This document shows positions 38,345 to 46,891 of a stretch of DNA of 64,000 nucleotides, in pieces. Location of the stretch: positions 1-64,000 of the forward strand of contig JAFGRK010000018.1 in NCBI GenBank assembly GCA_016935175.1, written 5' to 3'. The position numbers and the translations under genes are program-made. The DNA is from Candidatus Woesearchaeota archaeon (GTDB lineage Archaea; Nanobdellota; Nanobdellia; Woesearchaeales; SM23-78). The notes below the pieces were generated by a model. The model did not search any database. It saw only the letters and a list, made by a program, of their open reading frames with translations, and was not told the origin of the DNA. How positions within the stretch are numbered: the stretch's first letter is position 1; each line of letters opens with the position of its first letter.

Positions 38345-39247
38345 TCAAGAAATCATGCTCAGTGCCAGCTCTGCAGCGCCTATGGCTCCGCTGAGCTCTC
38401 CTAGCTTGCTCTTCCTTATCTTGCAGGCCTTGGCAAGGCTTGGGTGGGCGTACTTGTTGACTACTTTCTGCACATCCTTGTAATAGGGCAGGTTGCTCAC
38501 TCCTCCGCCGATGATAATAGCTTCGGGGTTGAAGATGTTGATAAGGTTTGCCAGGAATATGCCTGTGAAATAAACTGTCTCTGCGTAAACCTTTCGCGAG
38601 AATTCATCCTTCTTGTTGAGTATGATCACTGGGGAATAAGTTTTCTTGCCGCTTAGCTCCTCATAGCGCCTGATGATGCTAGGGCCTGAAATCAGGTCTT
38701 CAACTTCCTTTATGCCTTTTATATGGCCTGCCTCATGAATGTCAAGCACCAGTTTAGTATGGCCTGCTTCCCCTGCGCCTCCAATAGCTCCCCTGTATAT
38801 CATGTTGTCAATTACAATGCCAGTGCCTATGCCTGTGCCAATGATCACTCCTATTGAGTCCTTGCATTCAATGGCTGCTCCTTGCATGTGCTCTGCCAAT
38901 GCAAAGCAGTTAGCATCATTCTCAAGCCAAACTTTAAGCTTAGTCCTTTTTTGCAGCTCTTTTTTCAGGTTAAAGCCTTCAAGCTTCTTTATGTTAGGCA
39001 TGCAAGTCATCCTGCCGCTTGAAAGGGCAAAACCGGGAGTGGCAAGCCCAATGCCTTTTACTTCTTCAGACTTACCAGCCCTTAGAACATTGATTACTTC
39101 TAGGATGTTCTTGATAATCTTTTGCCTTCTGAGCCTGGCTTGTGTTGGGTGCTCATAAGCTTTCACAACCCTTCCTTTCTCATCCAACAGCACCCCTTTT
39201 ATCTTGGTGCCTCCGAGATCAATGCCTATGACTAAAATCTTTTTCAC
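38345..39247 (-). CDS. ROK family sugar kinase
   Basis: GIDLGGTKIKGVLLDE, VIIGTGIGTGIVIDN, GAIGGAGEAGHTKL. Confidence 0.93.
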   Translation of the reverse strand: MKKILVIGIDLGGTKIKGVLLDEKGRVVKAYEHPTQARLRRQKIIKNILEVINVLRAGKSEEVKGIGLATPGFALSSGRMTCMPNIKKLEGFNLKKELQKRTKLKVWLENDANCFALAEHMQGAAIECKDSIGVIIGTGIGTGIVIDNMIYRGAIGGAGEAGHTKLVLDIHEAGHIKGIKEVEDLISGPSIIRRYEELSGKKTYSPVIILNKKDEFSRKVYAETVYFTGIFLANLINIFNPEAIIIGGGVSNLPYYKDVQKVVNKYAHPSLAKACKIRKSKLGELSGAIGAAELALSMIS

Positions 39248-39295
39248 CCTTTTAATTTTTAAACTAAGGCTGAACCCCTAAATCTTATTATCTGC

Positions 39296-40153
39296 CTAAA
39301 TCTTATTGTCTGACTTGAAAATAATGATCTTGTCCTCAACCACCCTGGCCACGGTCTTGCTGACCTCCCCGAGGTAATGGTAAGGCACATCATCCTTTCT
39401 GTTAGTCACTCCCTGCAATAAAGCCCTGGCAAAAGCCACCCTCACATCTGTGTTGATGTTTATCTTGTTCATGCCCAGCTCAATGGCTTTTTGATAATCC
39501 TCAGCCAAGGTTCCTGAGCCTCCGTGAAGCACGAGAAATTTTCCAGTGGCTTGCTTGATGGCTTTTAGCCTGTCAAAATCAAGCTTTTTCTGCTCCTTCC
39601 ACAACCCATGGGCATTGCCAATGCTAATGGCAAGAGAATCAACCTTGGTCTTCTTAACATATTCCTTTGCCTGCTCAGGCTTGGTAAGCATGTCCTCCTT
39701 AATCACGTCCTTGAGGCTTTCTGTATGAGTTGTTGAGCCTCCAGTGATGCCACCAAGCTCTCCTTCAATGAACACTCCGTGCCTATGGGCGTATCTCGCA
39801 GCCTGCTTGGTCTGCTTTAAGTTCTCATCATACTCAAGCCTTGAGCCGTCAAAATGCACAGAGGGATAGCCTGCATCAACCACTTTTTTTATCTCCTCAA
39901 AAGTCTTGGTGTGGTCTGCGTGCAGCACGACATGAGGATATTTCCTGAAGATGGCCTTATAGGCTGCCACGCTTTCCTCGCAGCCAAAATAAGCCCTTTC
40001 CCCCTCGCTCATGGAGATGATTATTGGAGCTTTCTTGCTCATAGCCCCAGAGATTATGCCTTTAAGTATCTCATTGGTTGAGAAGTTAAAGGCGCCGATG
40101 GCAAAGCCTTGCTTGTCAGCCTGCCTGTAAAGCTTGATAATCTTCCTTCTCAT
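39296..40153 (-). CDS. Class II fructose-bisphosphate aldolase family
   Basis: FAIGAFNFSTNEILKGII, VVLHADHTKTFEEI, SVHFDGSRL, EGELGGITGG, LVLHGGSGT, KININTDVR; start MRRK at 40153 after SD GGTGGACC. Confidence 0.92.
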   Translation of the reverse strand: MRRKIIKLYRQADKQGFAIGAFNFSTNEILKGIISGAMSKKAPIIISMSEGERAYFGCEESVAAYKAIFRKYPHVVLHADHTKTFEEIKKVVDAGYPSVHFDGSRLEYDENLKQTKQAARYAHRHGVFIEGELGGITGGSTTHTESLKDVIKEDMLTKPEQAKEYVKKTKVDSLAISIGNAHGLWKEQKKLDFDRLKAIKQATGKFLVLHGGSGTLAEDYQKAIELGMNKININTDVRVAFARALLQGVTNRKDDVPYHYLGEVSKTVARVVEDKIIIFKSDNKI

Positions 40154-40246
40154 AAGGTCCACCCCTTTTAGCAATAAATGCAAAAGTCCTTTAATGATTT
40201 AAATGTTTTTGTTTTTGACTTCCTCAAAAGATAGAAAAATATAAAT

Positions 40247-40606
40247 ATGCCTGAAAAAGCAGTTAGGAGAATGGGATTTTTTAAGCACACGCCAAAAGAT
40301 GATTTAGTGCAATTCCTTAGCACAAAGGAGAAGCAGCTCGAGGTGATAGAGGAGAAGAGGGAAGAGTTCTTAAGCGTTCTTAGGATTATAAGGAAGAACA
40401 TCAAGTCCTATGCTGTTTTGGACAAGCAAGCAGCCCAGGACTTTCAGCACCTGATTGACAGGCTCATGACCAAGAGCTCCCACGATACCTCAATCACAAT
40501 AGCCTTGAAGACTGCAGAAGCCTTAAGTGAGAGGATATTGCATAAAAAAAATCTGTTTGGCAAGCAGGACATTGATGAGTTCCTAAAGAGGATTGGCTGG
40601 ATTTGA
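40247..40606 (+). CDS. Hypothetical helical protein
   Basis: ORF 119 aa with typical composition. Confidence 0.6.
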   Translation: MPEKAVRRMGFFKHTPKDDLVQFLSTKEKQLEVIEEKREEFLSVLRIIRKNIKSYAVLDKQAAQDFQHLIDRLMTKSSHDTSITIALKTAEALSERILHKKNLFGKQDIDEFLKRIGWI

Positions 40607-40665
40607 CTTTGCCTTTGCTCGGCACTAACCCAGGCTGAAATAAGCTTTTAGCTAGTATAATATTT

Positions 40666-41919
40666 GTGATGGCCAGCATAAGATTTATAACCATCAACAA
40701 AAACCCTTTTTCTATGAGATTTGCTCACTTGGCAGACGTGCACATAGGCTCGTGGAGAGATCCTGCCCTTAGGGATATGAGCATGGAGGCTTTAAAGAGG
40801 GCAGTGCATATCATCCTGGAGAAAAAGCCTGACTTTGTCCTCATAGCAGGAGACTTGTTCAACACTTCTATGCCTGCAATAGACCACCTCAAGCAAGCAG
40901 TCATGCTCTTGAAAAGGATAAAAAAGCAAGGAATAAGCACTTATGCTGTGCCAGGAAGCCATGACTACAGCCCTGGCGGCAGGACTATACTGGATGTGCT
41001 TGAAGAGGCCGAGCTCTTGGTGAATGTGATGAAAGGGGAAGTTATAGGCAACAAGCTAAGGCTCAAGTTCACAGTTGATGCCAAGACCGGAGCGAAAATT
41101 ACTGGCATAAGAGGGAAGAGAGGAAGCCTTGAGAGAAAAGACTTTGACATGCTAGACACAGAAACCCTTGAGAAAGAGCCAGGGTTCAAGATTTTCATGT
41201 TCCACACAGCAATTGATGAGCTAAAGCCAGAGGAAATGGAAAAGATGGAATCAATGCCTGCGACAGAGATGCCGAGGAGGTTTGACTATTATGCAGGAGG
41301 CCACGTTCATATCGTAGAGAAGAAGGATGAGCCTGAGCACAAGAACCTTGTGTACCCAGGGCCTGTTTTCCCTGCAAATTTTGCAGAGCTATGGAAGCTG
41401 GGCAGAGGCGGGTTCTACTTTTATGAGGATGGAAAACTGGAATTCCAGCCCCTTAACCTGAAGAACACCTTTAGGATTGAAGTGAATGCTGAGGGCAAGA
41501 CTCCTGAGCAGCTCAACCATGAGCTAGAATCTAAGATTCAAGGAAAAGAGTTCAACAACACCATTGTGCTGATAAAAGTCTCAGGCACCCTTAAGAGCGG
41601 CAAGCCAAGCGACATAGACTTCAAAGGAATAATCTCAGAGCTTTATGCTAAATCTGCTTATTTTGTGATGAGAAACACCTCGCAGCTGACATCTACAGAG
41701 TTTGAGGCTGCCAGGATAAGCTCTGGCACAGCAGAGCAGATAGAGGAAGAGCTCATCAAAGAGTGGGCAGGCAAGTCCAAGGCTAGCTTTGCTGCAAAAG
41801 AGGAAGAGCTAATAAAAGAGCTGCTCCAGCTGCTCAGCGAGGAGCAAAAAGAAGGAGAGAAGAAATACGAGTATGATGCAAGGATGAAAAAAGAGGCTGA
41901 TAGGATACTTGGGATTTAA
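40666..41919 (+). CDS. Mre11/SbcD-like DNA repair nuclease (start possibly MRFAHLADVHIG at about 40714)
   Basis: FAHLADVHIGSW, DFVLIAGDLFNTS, VPGSHDYSPGG, YYAGGHVHI. Confidence 0.9.
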   Translation: MMASIRFITINKNPFSMRFAHLADVHIGSWRDPALRDMSMEALKRAVHIILEKKPDFVLIAGDLFNTSMPAIDHLKQAVMLLKRIKKQGISTYAVPGSHDYSPGGRTILDVLEEAELLVNVMKGEVIGNKLRLKFTVDAKTGAKITGIRGKRGSLERKDFDMLDTETLEKEPGFKIFMFHTAIDELKPEEMEKMESMPATEMPRRFDYYAGGHVHIVEKKDEPEHKNLVYPGPVFPANFAELWKLGRGGFYFYEDGKLEFQPLNLKNTFRIEVNAEGKTPEQLNHELESKIQGKEFNNTIVLIKVSGTLKSGKPSDIDFKGIISELYAKSAYFVMRNTSQLTSTEFEAARISSGTAEQIEEELIKEWAGKSKASFAAKEEELIKELLQLLSEEQKEGEKKYEYDARMKKEADRILGI

Positions 41920-41926
41920 AGATGTT

Positions 41927-42175
41927 TCAATTTTGATGGTAATTAGCTAACGGGAATTTTAGGTCAGGGCATTCAGGGTCTAATTCTTTCATTTTCTCGT
42001 GTTGTTTAACAAGATTTTCTCTTGCTTGGTATAAGCTATTGGAAATATAATGCCCGAGTTGTTCTCCGCAGCTCAGGCTGTCAGCAAGATTATAATAATT
42101 CACATAAGCTTTCTTAAGCCTTGCTTTCTGAATTTTCTTACAGATTTCTTCTAACATCATATTCGCCCTTGCCAT
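41927..42175 (-). CDS. Small hypothetical protein
   Basis: 82-aa ORF immediately downstream of macro-domain gene. Confidence 0.5.
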   Translation of the reverse strand: MARANMMLEEICKKIQKARLKKAYVNYYNLADSLSCGEQLGHYISNSLYQARENLVKQHEKMKELDPECPDLKFPLANYHQN

Positions 42176-42181
42176 TTAAGC

Positions 42182-42700
42182 TCATTTCATCACCTGCCTT
42201 ATGGTATCATTAAAAGCCCCAACCATCTCCTCATCAATATCTATAAGAATGATTCTTTCAATGCTCTTGAACTTTATGCTTTTAATGGCCTTGAGCATTG
42301 ATTTTGCAGCTTCTGTTTTTTTCAATCCTCCAACACCAGTTCCCATTCCAGGGATTGCAATGCTCCTGAAGCCTTCATTGTCAGCAAGCTCAAGAGCTGC
42401 CTTGGTTGCGCAGAAAACCTTGTGAGGGTCAGTTCTTTCAGCAGGATTATGCATGGTAGGAGCGTGGATGACCTTCTTACATACCAAGTCACCAGCGCCA
42501 GTGATAGCAGCCTCTCCGACCTGGATAGGAGCCTTGGAGATGGCTTCCTCCTCGATGATGTCACCCCCCACCTTCTTGATGACCCCGGCAACACCTCCGC
42601 CCATATAGCCAAAGCTGTTGGCGGGATTGACAATGGCCTCTACTTCGCAGGTGGTGATGCTGGAATTCTTTACAATTATATCGGGAATATTCTTTTTCAT
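42182..42700 (-). CDS. Macro-domain (ADP-ribose binding) protein
   Basis: CEVEAIVNPANSFGYMGGGVAGVIKKVGG, HAPTMHNPA, IAIPGMGTGVGGL. Confidence 0.93.
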   Translation of the reverse strand: MKKNIPDIIVKNSSITTCEVEAIVNPANSFGYMGGGVAGVIKKVGGDIIEEEAISKAPIQVGEAAITGAGDLVCKKVIHAPTMHNPAERTDPHKVFCATKAALELADNEGFRSIAIPGMGTGVGGLKKTEAAKSMLKAIKSIKFKSIERIILIDIDEEMVGAFNDTIRQVMK

Positions 42701-42786
42701 ACTCTTAAGGAATATTATGTTTCTTTAAAAGGTTTGCTTATCGGGATTTTACCAAAAAACATATAAAAACCACTGATTATGTATCC

Positions 42787-44070
42787 TTGAGAAAGAGGTG
42801 TTTGTTGGTTAAGGAAGTCATCATACCGCCGGTTCCTTCTAAGGGTAAGCAGACTAAGCTAGAGGAAGGATTCTTGAAGGCAGAGGAGCTGCCGCCGTTT
42901 GAGGAGCATGAGTACACTATTCCTGAGCGCGGGGGTGATGCTTCACAGCATGAGACTAACCAGGAATACAATGAAAAAGCTATTGGGGACTTTGAGAAAA
43001 CTTCTAGTGGGGATGATGCCAAGAGACCATCTTATGAGCAGATTCCTTACAGCGTTGCGCACAAGGTTATAAGAGGCACTTGCCTGCTGGCCATGCTCAT
43101 ATGGTTGGTTCTTATAATACTCTTAGGCATGTGGCTCACCACTGCCAACACATTCATAGGATTATTGCCAATCCTCTTGACTATCATTGTAACTTATATT
43201 GTCCTTGATAATTATCACCTTGAGAACGGCCTCATATTATTTTTTCCCTTTGTATTTACAGCCATATTTTTTATTCTTGGATTGTCAAATAACCTTCCTA
43301 AAGGCATGGACTATGCTTTGCTTAGTACCGTGAACGTAATCTTTGGGTTGTTGTTTGATATAGTTATAATAATGCAGTACAGTATCCTTAGGAGGCGCAG
43401 GAAGATAAGGGAGCGGGAAGAGATAGCAGTTGATGAGCATGGAGATGAACAGCCAGAAGAGGAGGATGTGAAAGAAGAAGAGCCAGCAGAAGAGCCAAAG
43501 GAGCAGCCTAAGGTTTGCATAAGGCTTGACACAGATGAAGGCCTGAAGGGATTTGTGAGCAGTATTGAGGACAAGGCCAAGGCCATCAATGCAGCCATAG
43601 GCAGGGTTTACAATGTCAAGCACGGAGGAAGCGAGGCTTTGAGGAAGAAGATAAGGATTGATGCAGAGCATTACAACGAGATAAACGAGCTGAAGAACTT
43701 GCCTCTTGACAAAAGGAGGATTCTGGCTATTGAGCTTCTCAGGAAGATCAAGGACAAATTAGACTTGCTTATGAAGCACGAGAATGAAGTGTTTGATAAA
43801 GGAGAGCTGCAGCGCCTAGCCAACCTTGAGAGGGATGTTGATGGTGATTACAGGATACTGGATGTCTTGGTCCAGAATGACAAAGACCCTGTCCAGTCAT
43901 ACTATGACGGCGCAGTTGAGTTCTGTGATGAAGCCCTTGATGAGCTGGTGGCTAGCGAGCTGGAGACCATGAAAGAGAAGTCCAGCGAGCGCAAGAAAAG
44001 GAAGATAGAGCGGGCTAAGAAAGCAATAGAAGAGGCTAAAGGCAAGGCAAGCCAGGTAATTGCTGACTGA
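42787..44070 (+). CDS. Membrane protein with acidic linker and helical cytosolic domain, unknown function
   Basis: ORF, several TMs (LLAMLIWLVLIILLGMW...), EE-rich linker. Confidence 0.75.
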   Translation: MRKRCLLVKEVIIPPVPSKGKQTKLEEGFLKAEELPPFEEHEYTIPERGGDASQHETNQEYNEKAIGDFEKTSSGDDAKRPSYEQIPYSVAHKVIRGTCLLAMLIWLVLIILLGMWLTTANTFIGLLPILLTIIVTYIVLDNYHLENGLILFFPFVFTAIFFILGLSNNLPKGMDYALLSTVNVIFGLLFDIVIIMQYSILRRRRKIREREEIAVDEHGDEQPEEEDVKEEEPAEEPKEQPKVCIRLDTDEGLKGFVSSIEDKAKAINAAIGRVYNVKHGGSEALRKKIRIDAEHYNEINELKNLPLDKRRILAIELLRKIKDKLDLLMKHENEVFDKGELQRLANLERDVDGDYRILDVLVQNDKDPVQSYYDGAVEFCDEALDELVASELETMKEKSSERKKRKIERAKKAIEEAKGKASQVIAD

Positions 44071-44079
44071 GTCTATATT

Positions 44080-44123
44080 TTTAGTTTAATCTATATTTTT
44101 ATTTAGTTTAATCTATATTTTTA
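44080..44123. repeat. Perfect tandem duplication of 22 nt TTTAGTTTAATCTATATTTTTA
   Basis: Copies at 44080-44101 and 44102-44123. Confidence 0.95.
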
Positions 44124-44166
44124 TATTCTACAATCTCTTAAGATTCCACACTTTTTCACTAAGACT

Positions 44167-45465
44167 CTAAGGCTTATACCTCATCGGTGTCCTTGGAAAA
44201 GGAATAGCATCTTTTATGTTGTCTAAGCCGCAAACCCACGAGATAAGCCTTTCAACCCCTAAGCCGTATCCTCCATGGGGCACGCTGCCATACTTCCTGG
44301 TGTCTAGGTAGAATGTGTAGTTGCCTGGGTTTTCTCCCATCTCCACAAGCCTTCTTTTCAGCTTTTCAATATCATGCTCCCTTTGGCTTCCGCCAATGAT
44401 CTCTCCGTAGCCTTCTGGAGCTATGAAATCACATCCTTGCACAGTCCTGGAATCATCAGGTGCCTCCATCATGTAGAAAGCCTTGACTTCCTTAGGATAG
44501 TTGGTGCAGATGATAAAAGTGTCAAAGAGCGCAGAGAGCTTGTCCTCCTCAATTGTCCTCAGGTCTTTTCCCCACTCGATATCCATCTTGCATTTTTCCT
44601 TTAGCAGCTTAATGGCTTCAGTGTAAGTCATCCTTGCAAAAGGCTTCTTGAGGCTTGGCTCAATCTTTTTTATGTCTCTTTCAAGAATCTTAAGCTCTTC
44701 CTGGTTTACTTCAAGCACTTTCTTTATGACATGCTTGATTGCGCCTTCGCCAACATCCTGTATGTCCTTGAAAGTGCTCCAGGCAACTTCCATCTCGCAA
44801 TGCCAGTATTCTGTGAGGTGCCTTGAGGTCTTGCTCTTTTCTGCCCTAAAGCTAGGTGCCATGGTATAAATCTTTTCAAGCGCAAATATTGCAGGCTCAG
44901 CATAAAGCTGCCAGGTCTGGGCGAGGAAGACGTCTTTCTTATCAAAGTATTCTGCGCGAAAGAGAGTGCTTCCTCCTTCGCATTGCACAGACTGGAATAT
45001 GGGGCTCTGGTACTCATAGAATCCATTGCTCCTGAAATATTCATGCAAAGCACCAAATACTGTGCTCCTTATCTTGAGTATGGCAGTCATCTTCCTAGTC
45101 CTCAAGGAGAGGTGCCTGTTGTCATCCATGAACTCCCTGTTCTGGTCAGCAGCCAATGGGAAGTTATCGCTCATGCCTACCACTGTGAACTCCTCAACTT
45201 CAATCTCAAACCCCGAAGGAGCTCTCTTATCCTCCTTTATAGTCCCAGTCACCTCAAGAGATGCTTCTATCTGTAGCTTGTCAGCTTCCTTGAACTTGTC
45301 CTCAGAGAACTTCTCTTTCTTGATGACGCACTGGATGATGTCAGTGGCATCCCTGAGGACGACAAATTTGACTTTGTTGCTTCCTCGCTCACGATAAACC
45401 CAGCCCCTTACACTGACCTTGCCAGTGGCTTTCTTCATTGCTTCCTTGATTGACAAATATTTCAT
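44167..45465 (-). CDS. asnS: Asparaginyl-tRNA synthetase
   Basis: VRGWVYRERGSNKVKFVVLRD, FLAQTWQLYAEPAIFALEKIYTMAPSFRAEKSKTSRHLTEYWHCEME, HGGYGLGVERLISWVCGLDNIKDAIPFPRTP; start MKYLSI at 45465. Confidence 0.94.
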   Translation of the reverse strand: MKYLSIKEAMKKATGKVSVRGWVYRERGSNKVKFVVLRDATDIIQCVIKKEKFSEDKFKEADKLQIEASLEVTGTIKEDKRAPSGFEIEVEEFTVVGMSDNFPLAADQNREFMDDNRHLSLRTRKMTAILKIRSTVFGALHEYFRSNGFYEYQSPIFQSVQCEGGSTLFRAEYFDKKDVFLAQTWQLYAEPAIFALEKIYTMAPSFRAEKSKTSRHLTEYWHCEMEVAWSTFKDIQDVGEGAIKHVIKKVLEVNQEELKILERDIKKIEPSLKKPFARMTYTEAIKLLKEKCKMDIEWGKDLRTIEEDKLSALFDTFIICTNYPKEVKAFYMMEAPDDSRTVQGCDFIAPEGYGEIIGGSQREHDIEKLKRRLVEMGENPGNYTFYLDTRKYGSVPHGGYGLGVERLISWVCGLDNIKDAIPFPRTPMRYKP

Positions 45466-45541
45466 GAATATCACCTTCCTAAACCTATTTAGTGGACAAG
45501 ATTTTATAAAATTAACTGATATTGGCTGGCTGATGCAAGAA

Positions 45542-46003
45542 TCATATTGAGAAATCCTCAATCCTTGGCTTGAGGAGTGCAAGATAATCTTTTGTCTTCA
45601 GCTTCAATGATTTTGTCCTCTCACCTGCATTGAAAGCCATGAATTCATTCGCAGGGATGGTCCTATCCACTATTAAGTCAAACCCAAAGATGTTGGCAAA
45701 AGGAGGCACTCCTCCTGGCAAGCAGCCAGTGAGTTGGGTGACTTCATCAGGATTTGCAAACCTCAGGCTCTCTATTCCTAGCAATTCCTTTACCCTGCGC
45801 GAATCAATCTTTTTTGCTGCGCTAAGCACTAGCATGACAAACTTGCTGTCTGCCTTGAGAATCATGGCCTTGGCGCCAATCTTAATATCTTCCCCTCGGG
45901 CTTTTGCAGCCTCTTCGCTAGTGCGAACTTCTTCATGCTCCTTGAACTCATAGCTTATCTTGTTCTCGTCAAGGAATGATTTTAATCTCTCAAAAGCTCC
46001 CAT
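45542..46003 (-). CDS. YbaK/EbsC-like aminoacyl-tRNA deacylase
   Basis: YEFKEHEEVRTSEEAAKARGE...GAKAMILK...GCLPGGVPPFANIFG. Confidence 0.88.
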   Translation of the reverse strand: MGAFERLKSFLDENKISYEFKEHEEVRTSEEAAKARGEDIKIGAKAMILKADSKFVMLVLSAAKKIDSRRVKELLGIESLRFANPDEVTQLTGCLPGGVPPFANIFGFDLIVDRTIPANEFMAFNAGERTKSLKLKTKDYLALLKPRIEDFSI

Positions 46004-46026
46004 TGTTCATCTTTCCTTGTTTTTCA

Positions 46027-46881
46027 TTAAGCCTTGATTATCTCTTTAAGCATCTTATTGACATAAAGCATGTCCTTGTTGCCAGTGATTATAACGTCAT
46101 AGCCTTTCTTGTACTTGCTCATCCTTTGCTTATCATGCTTGTGATTATAAAACCCTATCTTGACTATGCACTCATGCTTCATACCATCTGCCATGGTCAG
46201 GTCGCCGAGTGAGTCTCCTAGCAGGATGACGTTTTTCCTCTTCTTGATTTGCTTTTTATAAGCAGAGATCCTTATTAGCCCCTCATTCTTGTTAAATACA
46301 TGTACCAATGGCCGGCTATAGCCTACAGCAGCGCCTTTCTTATTGAAAATGAAAAAATTAGATACTATGTGTACATTGGCTGAAAGCAAGCCTTTGTCCT
46401 TAAGATGCTTTTCTATGAGGTTGCCTACTCCTGCTGAGAAAACCAGGAACGGGATGTTATTTTTCTTAAGGCTGCTGAAAAGCTCCCTGGCGCCTCGGCG
46501 CAAATAAAGATTGTACTTATCAATGGCTTGCTGGATTATTGCCTTGCTCATCCCGTGCTTTACAGCCAATTCAAAATATTTTTCCCACCACTCATCCATC
46601 TTTCTTTTCTTGTAGCCCATTTGAAGCAAAGGCGATATCTCAATAGGATAATAGTATTTTAGCATTTCCTTAGCTTTCCTTATGAATTCCTCTGAGCCTA
46701 TGTCTCTTTCCAATGGGTCGTAAGATGTGGATGCTCCTGCTTTTTTTGAGGTTACCCTGGTAAGTGTTTTGTCAAAGTCGCTAATGACGTGCAGCAGCTC
46801 GGTGCCTCCTTTTTTCATCTGCCTAATCTTTTTCTCGAGCTTATTCTTGTCTCTTATGATGATGTTTTTTGCTTTAGCCAT
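46027..46881 (-). CDS. HAD hydrolase, UMPH-1/pyrimidine 5'-nucleotidase-like
   Basis: VISDFDKTLTRVTSKKAGASTSYD, YYPIEISP, KMDEWWEKYFELAVKHGM, FLVFSAGVGNLIEKHL, ILLGDSLGDLTMADG. Confidence 0.83.
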   Translation of the reverse strand: MAKAKNIIIRDKNKLEKKIRQMKKGGTELLHVISDFDKTLTRVTSKKAGASTSYDPLERDIGSEEFIRKAKEMLKYYYPIEISPLLQMGYKKRKMDEWWEKYFELAVKHGMSKAIIQQAIDKYNLYLRRGARELFSSLKKNNIPFLVFSAGVGNLIEKHLKDKGLLSANVHIVSNFFIFNKKGAAVGYSRPLVHVFNKNEGLIRISAYKKQIKKRKNVILLGDSLGDLTMADGMKHECIVKIGFYNHKHDKQRMSKYKKGYDVIITGNKDMLYVNKMLKEIIKA

Positions 46882-46891
46882 AAGAAATGCC

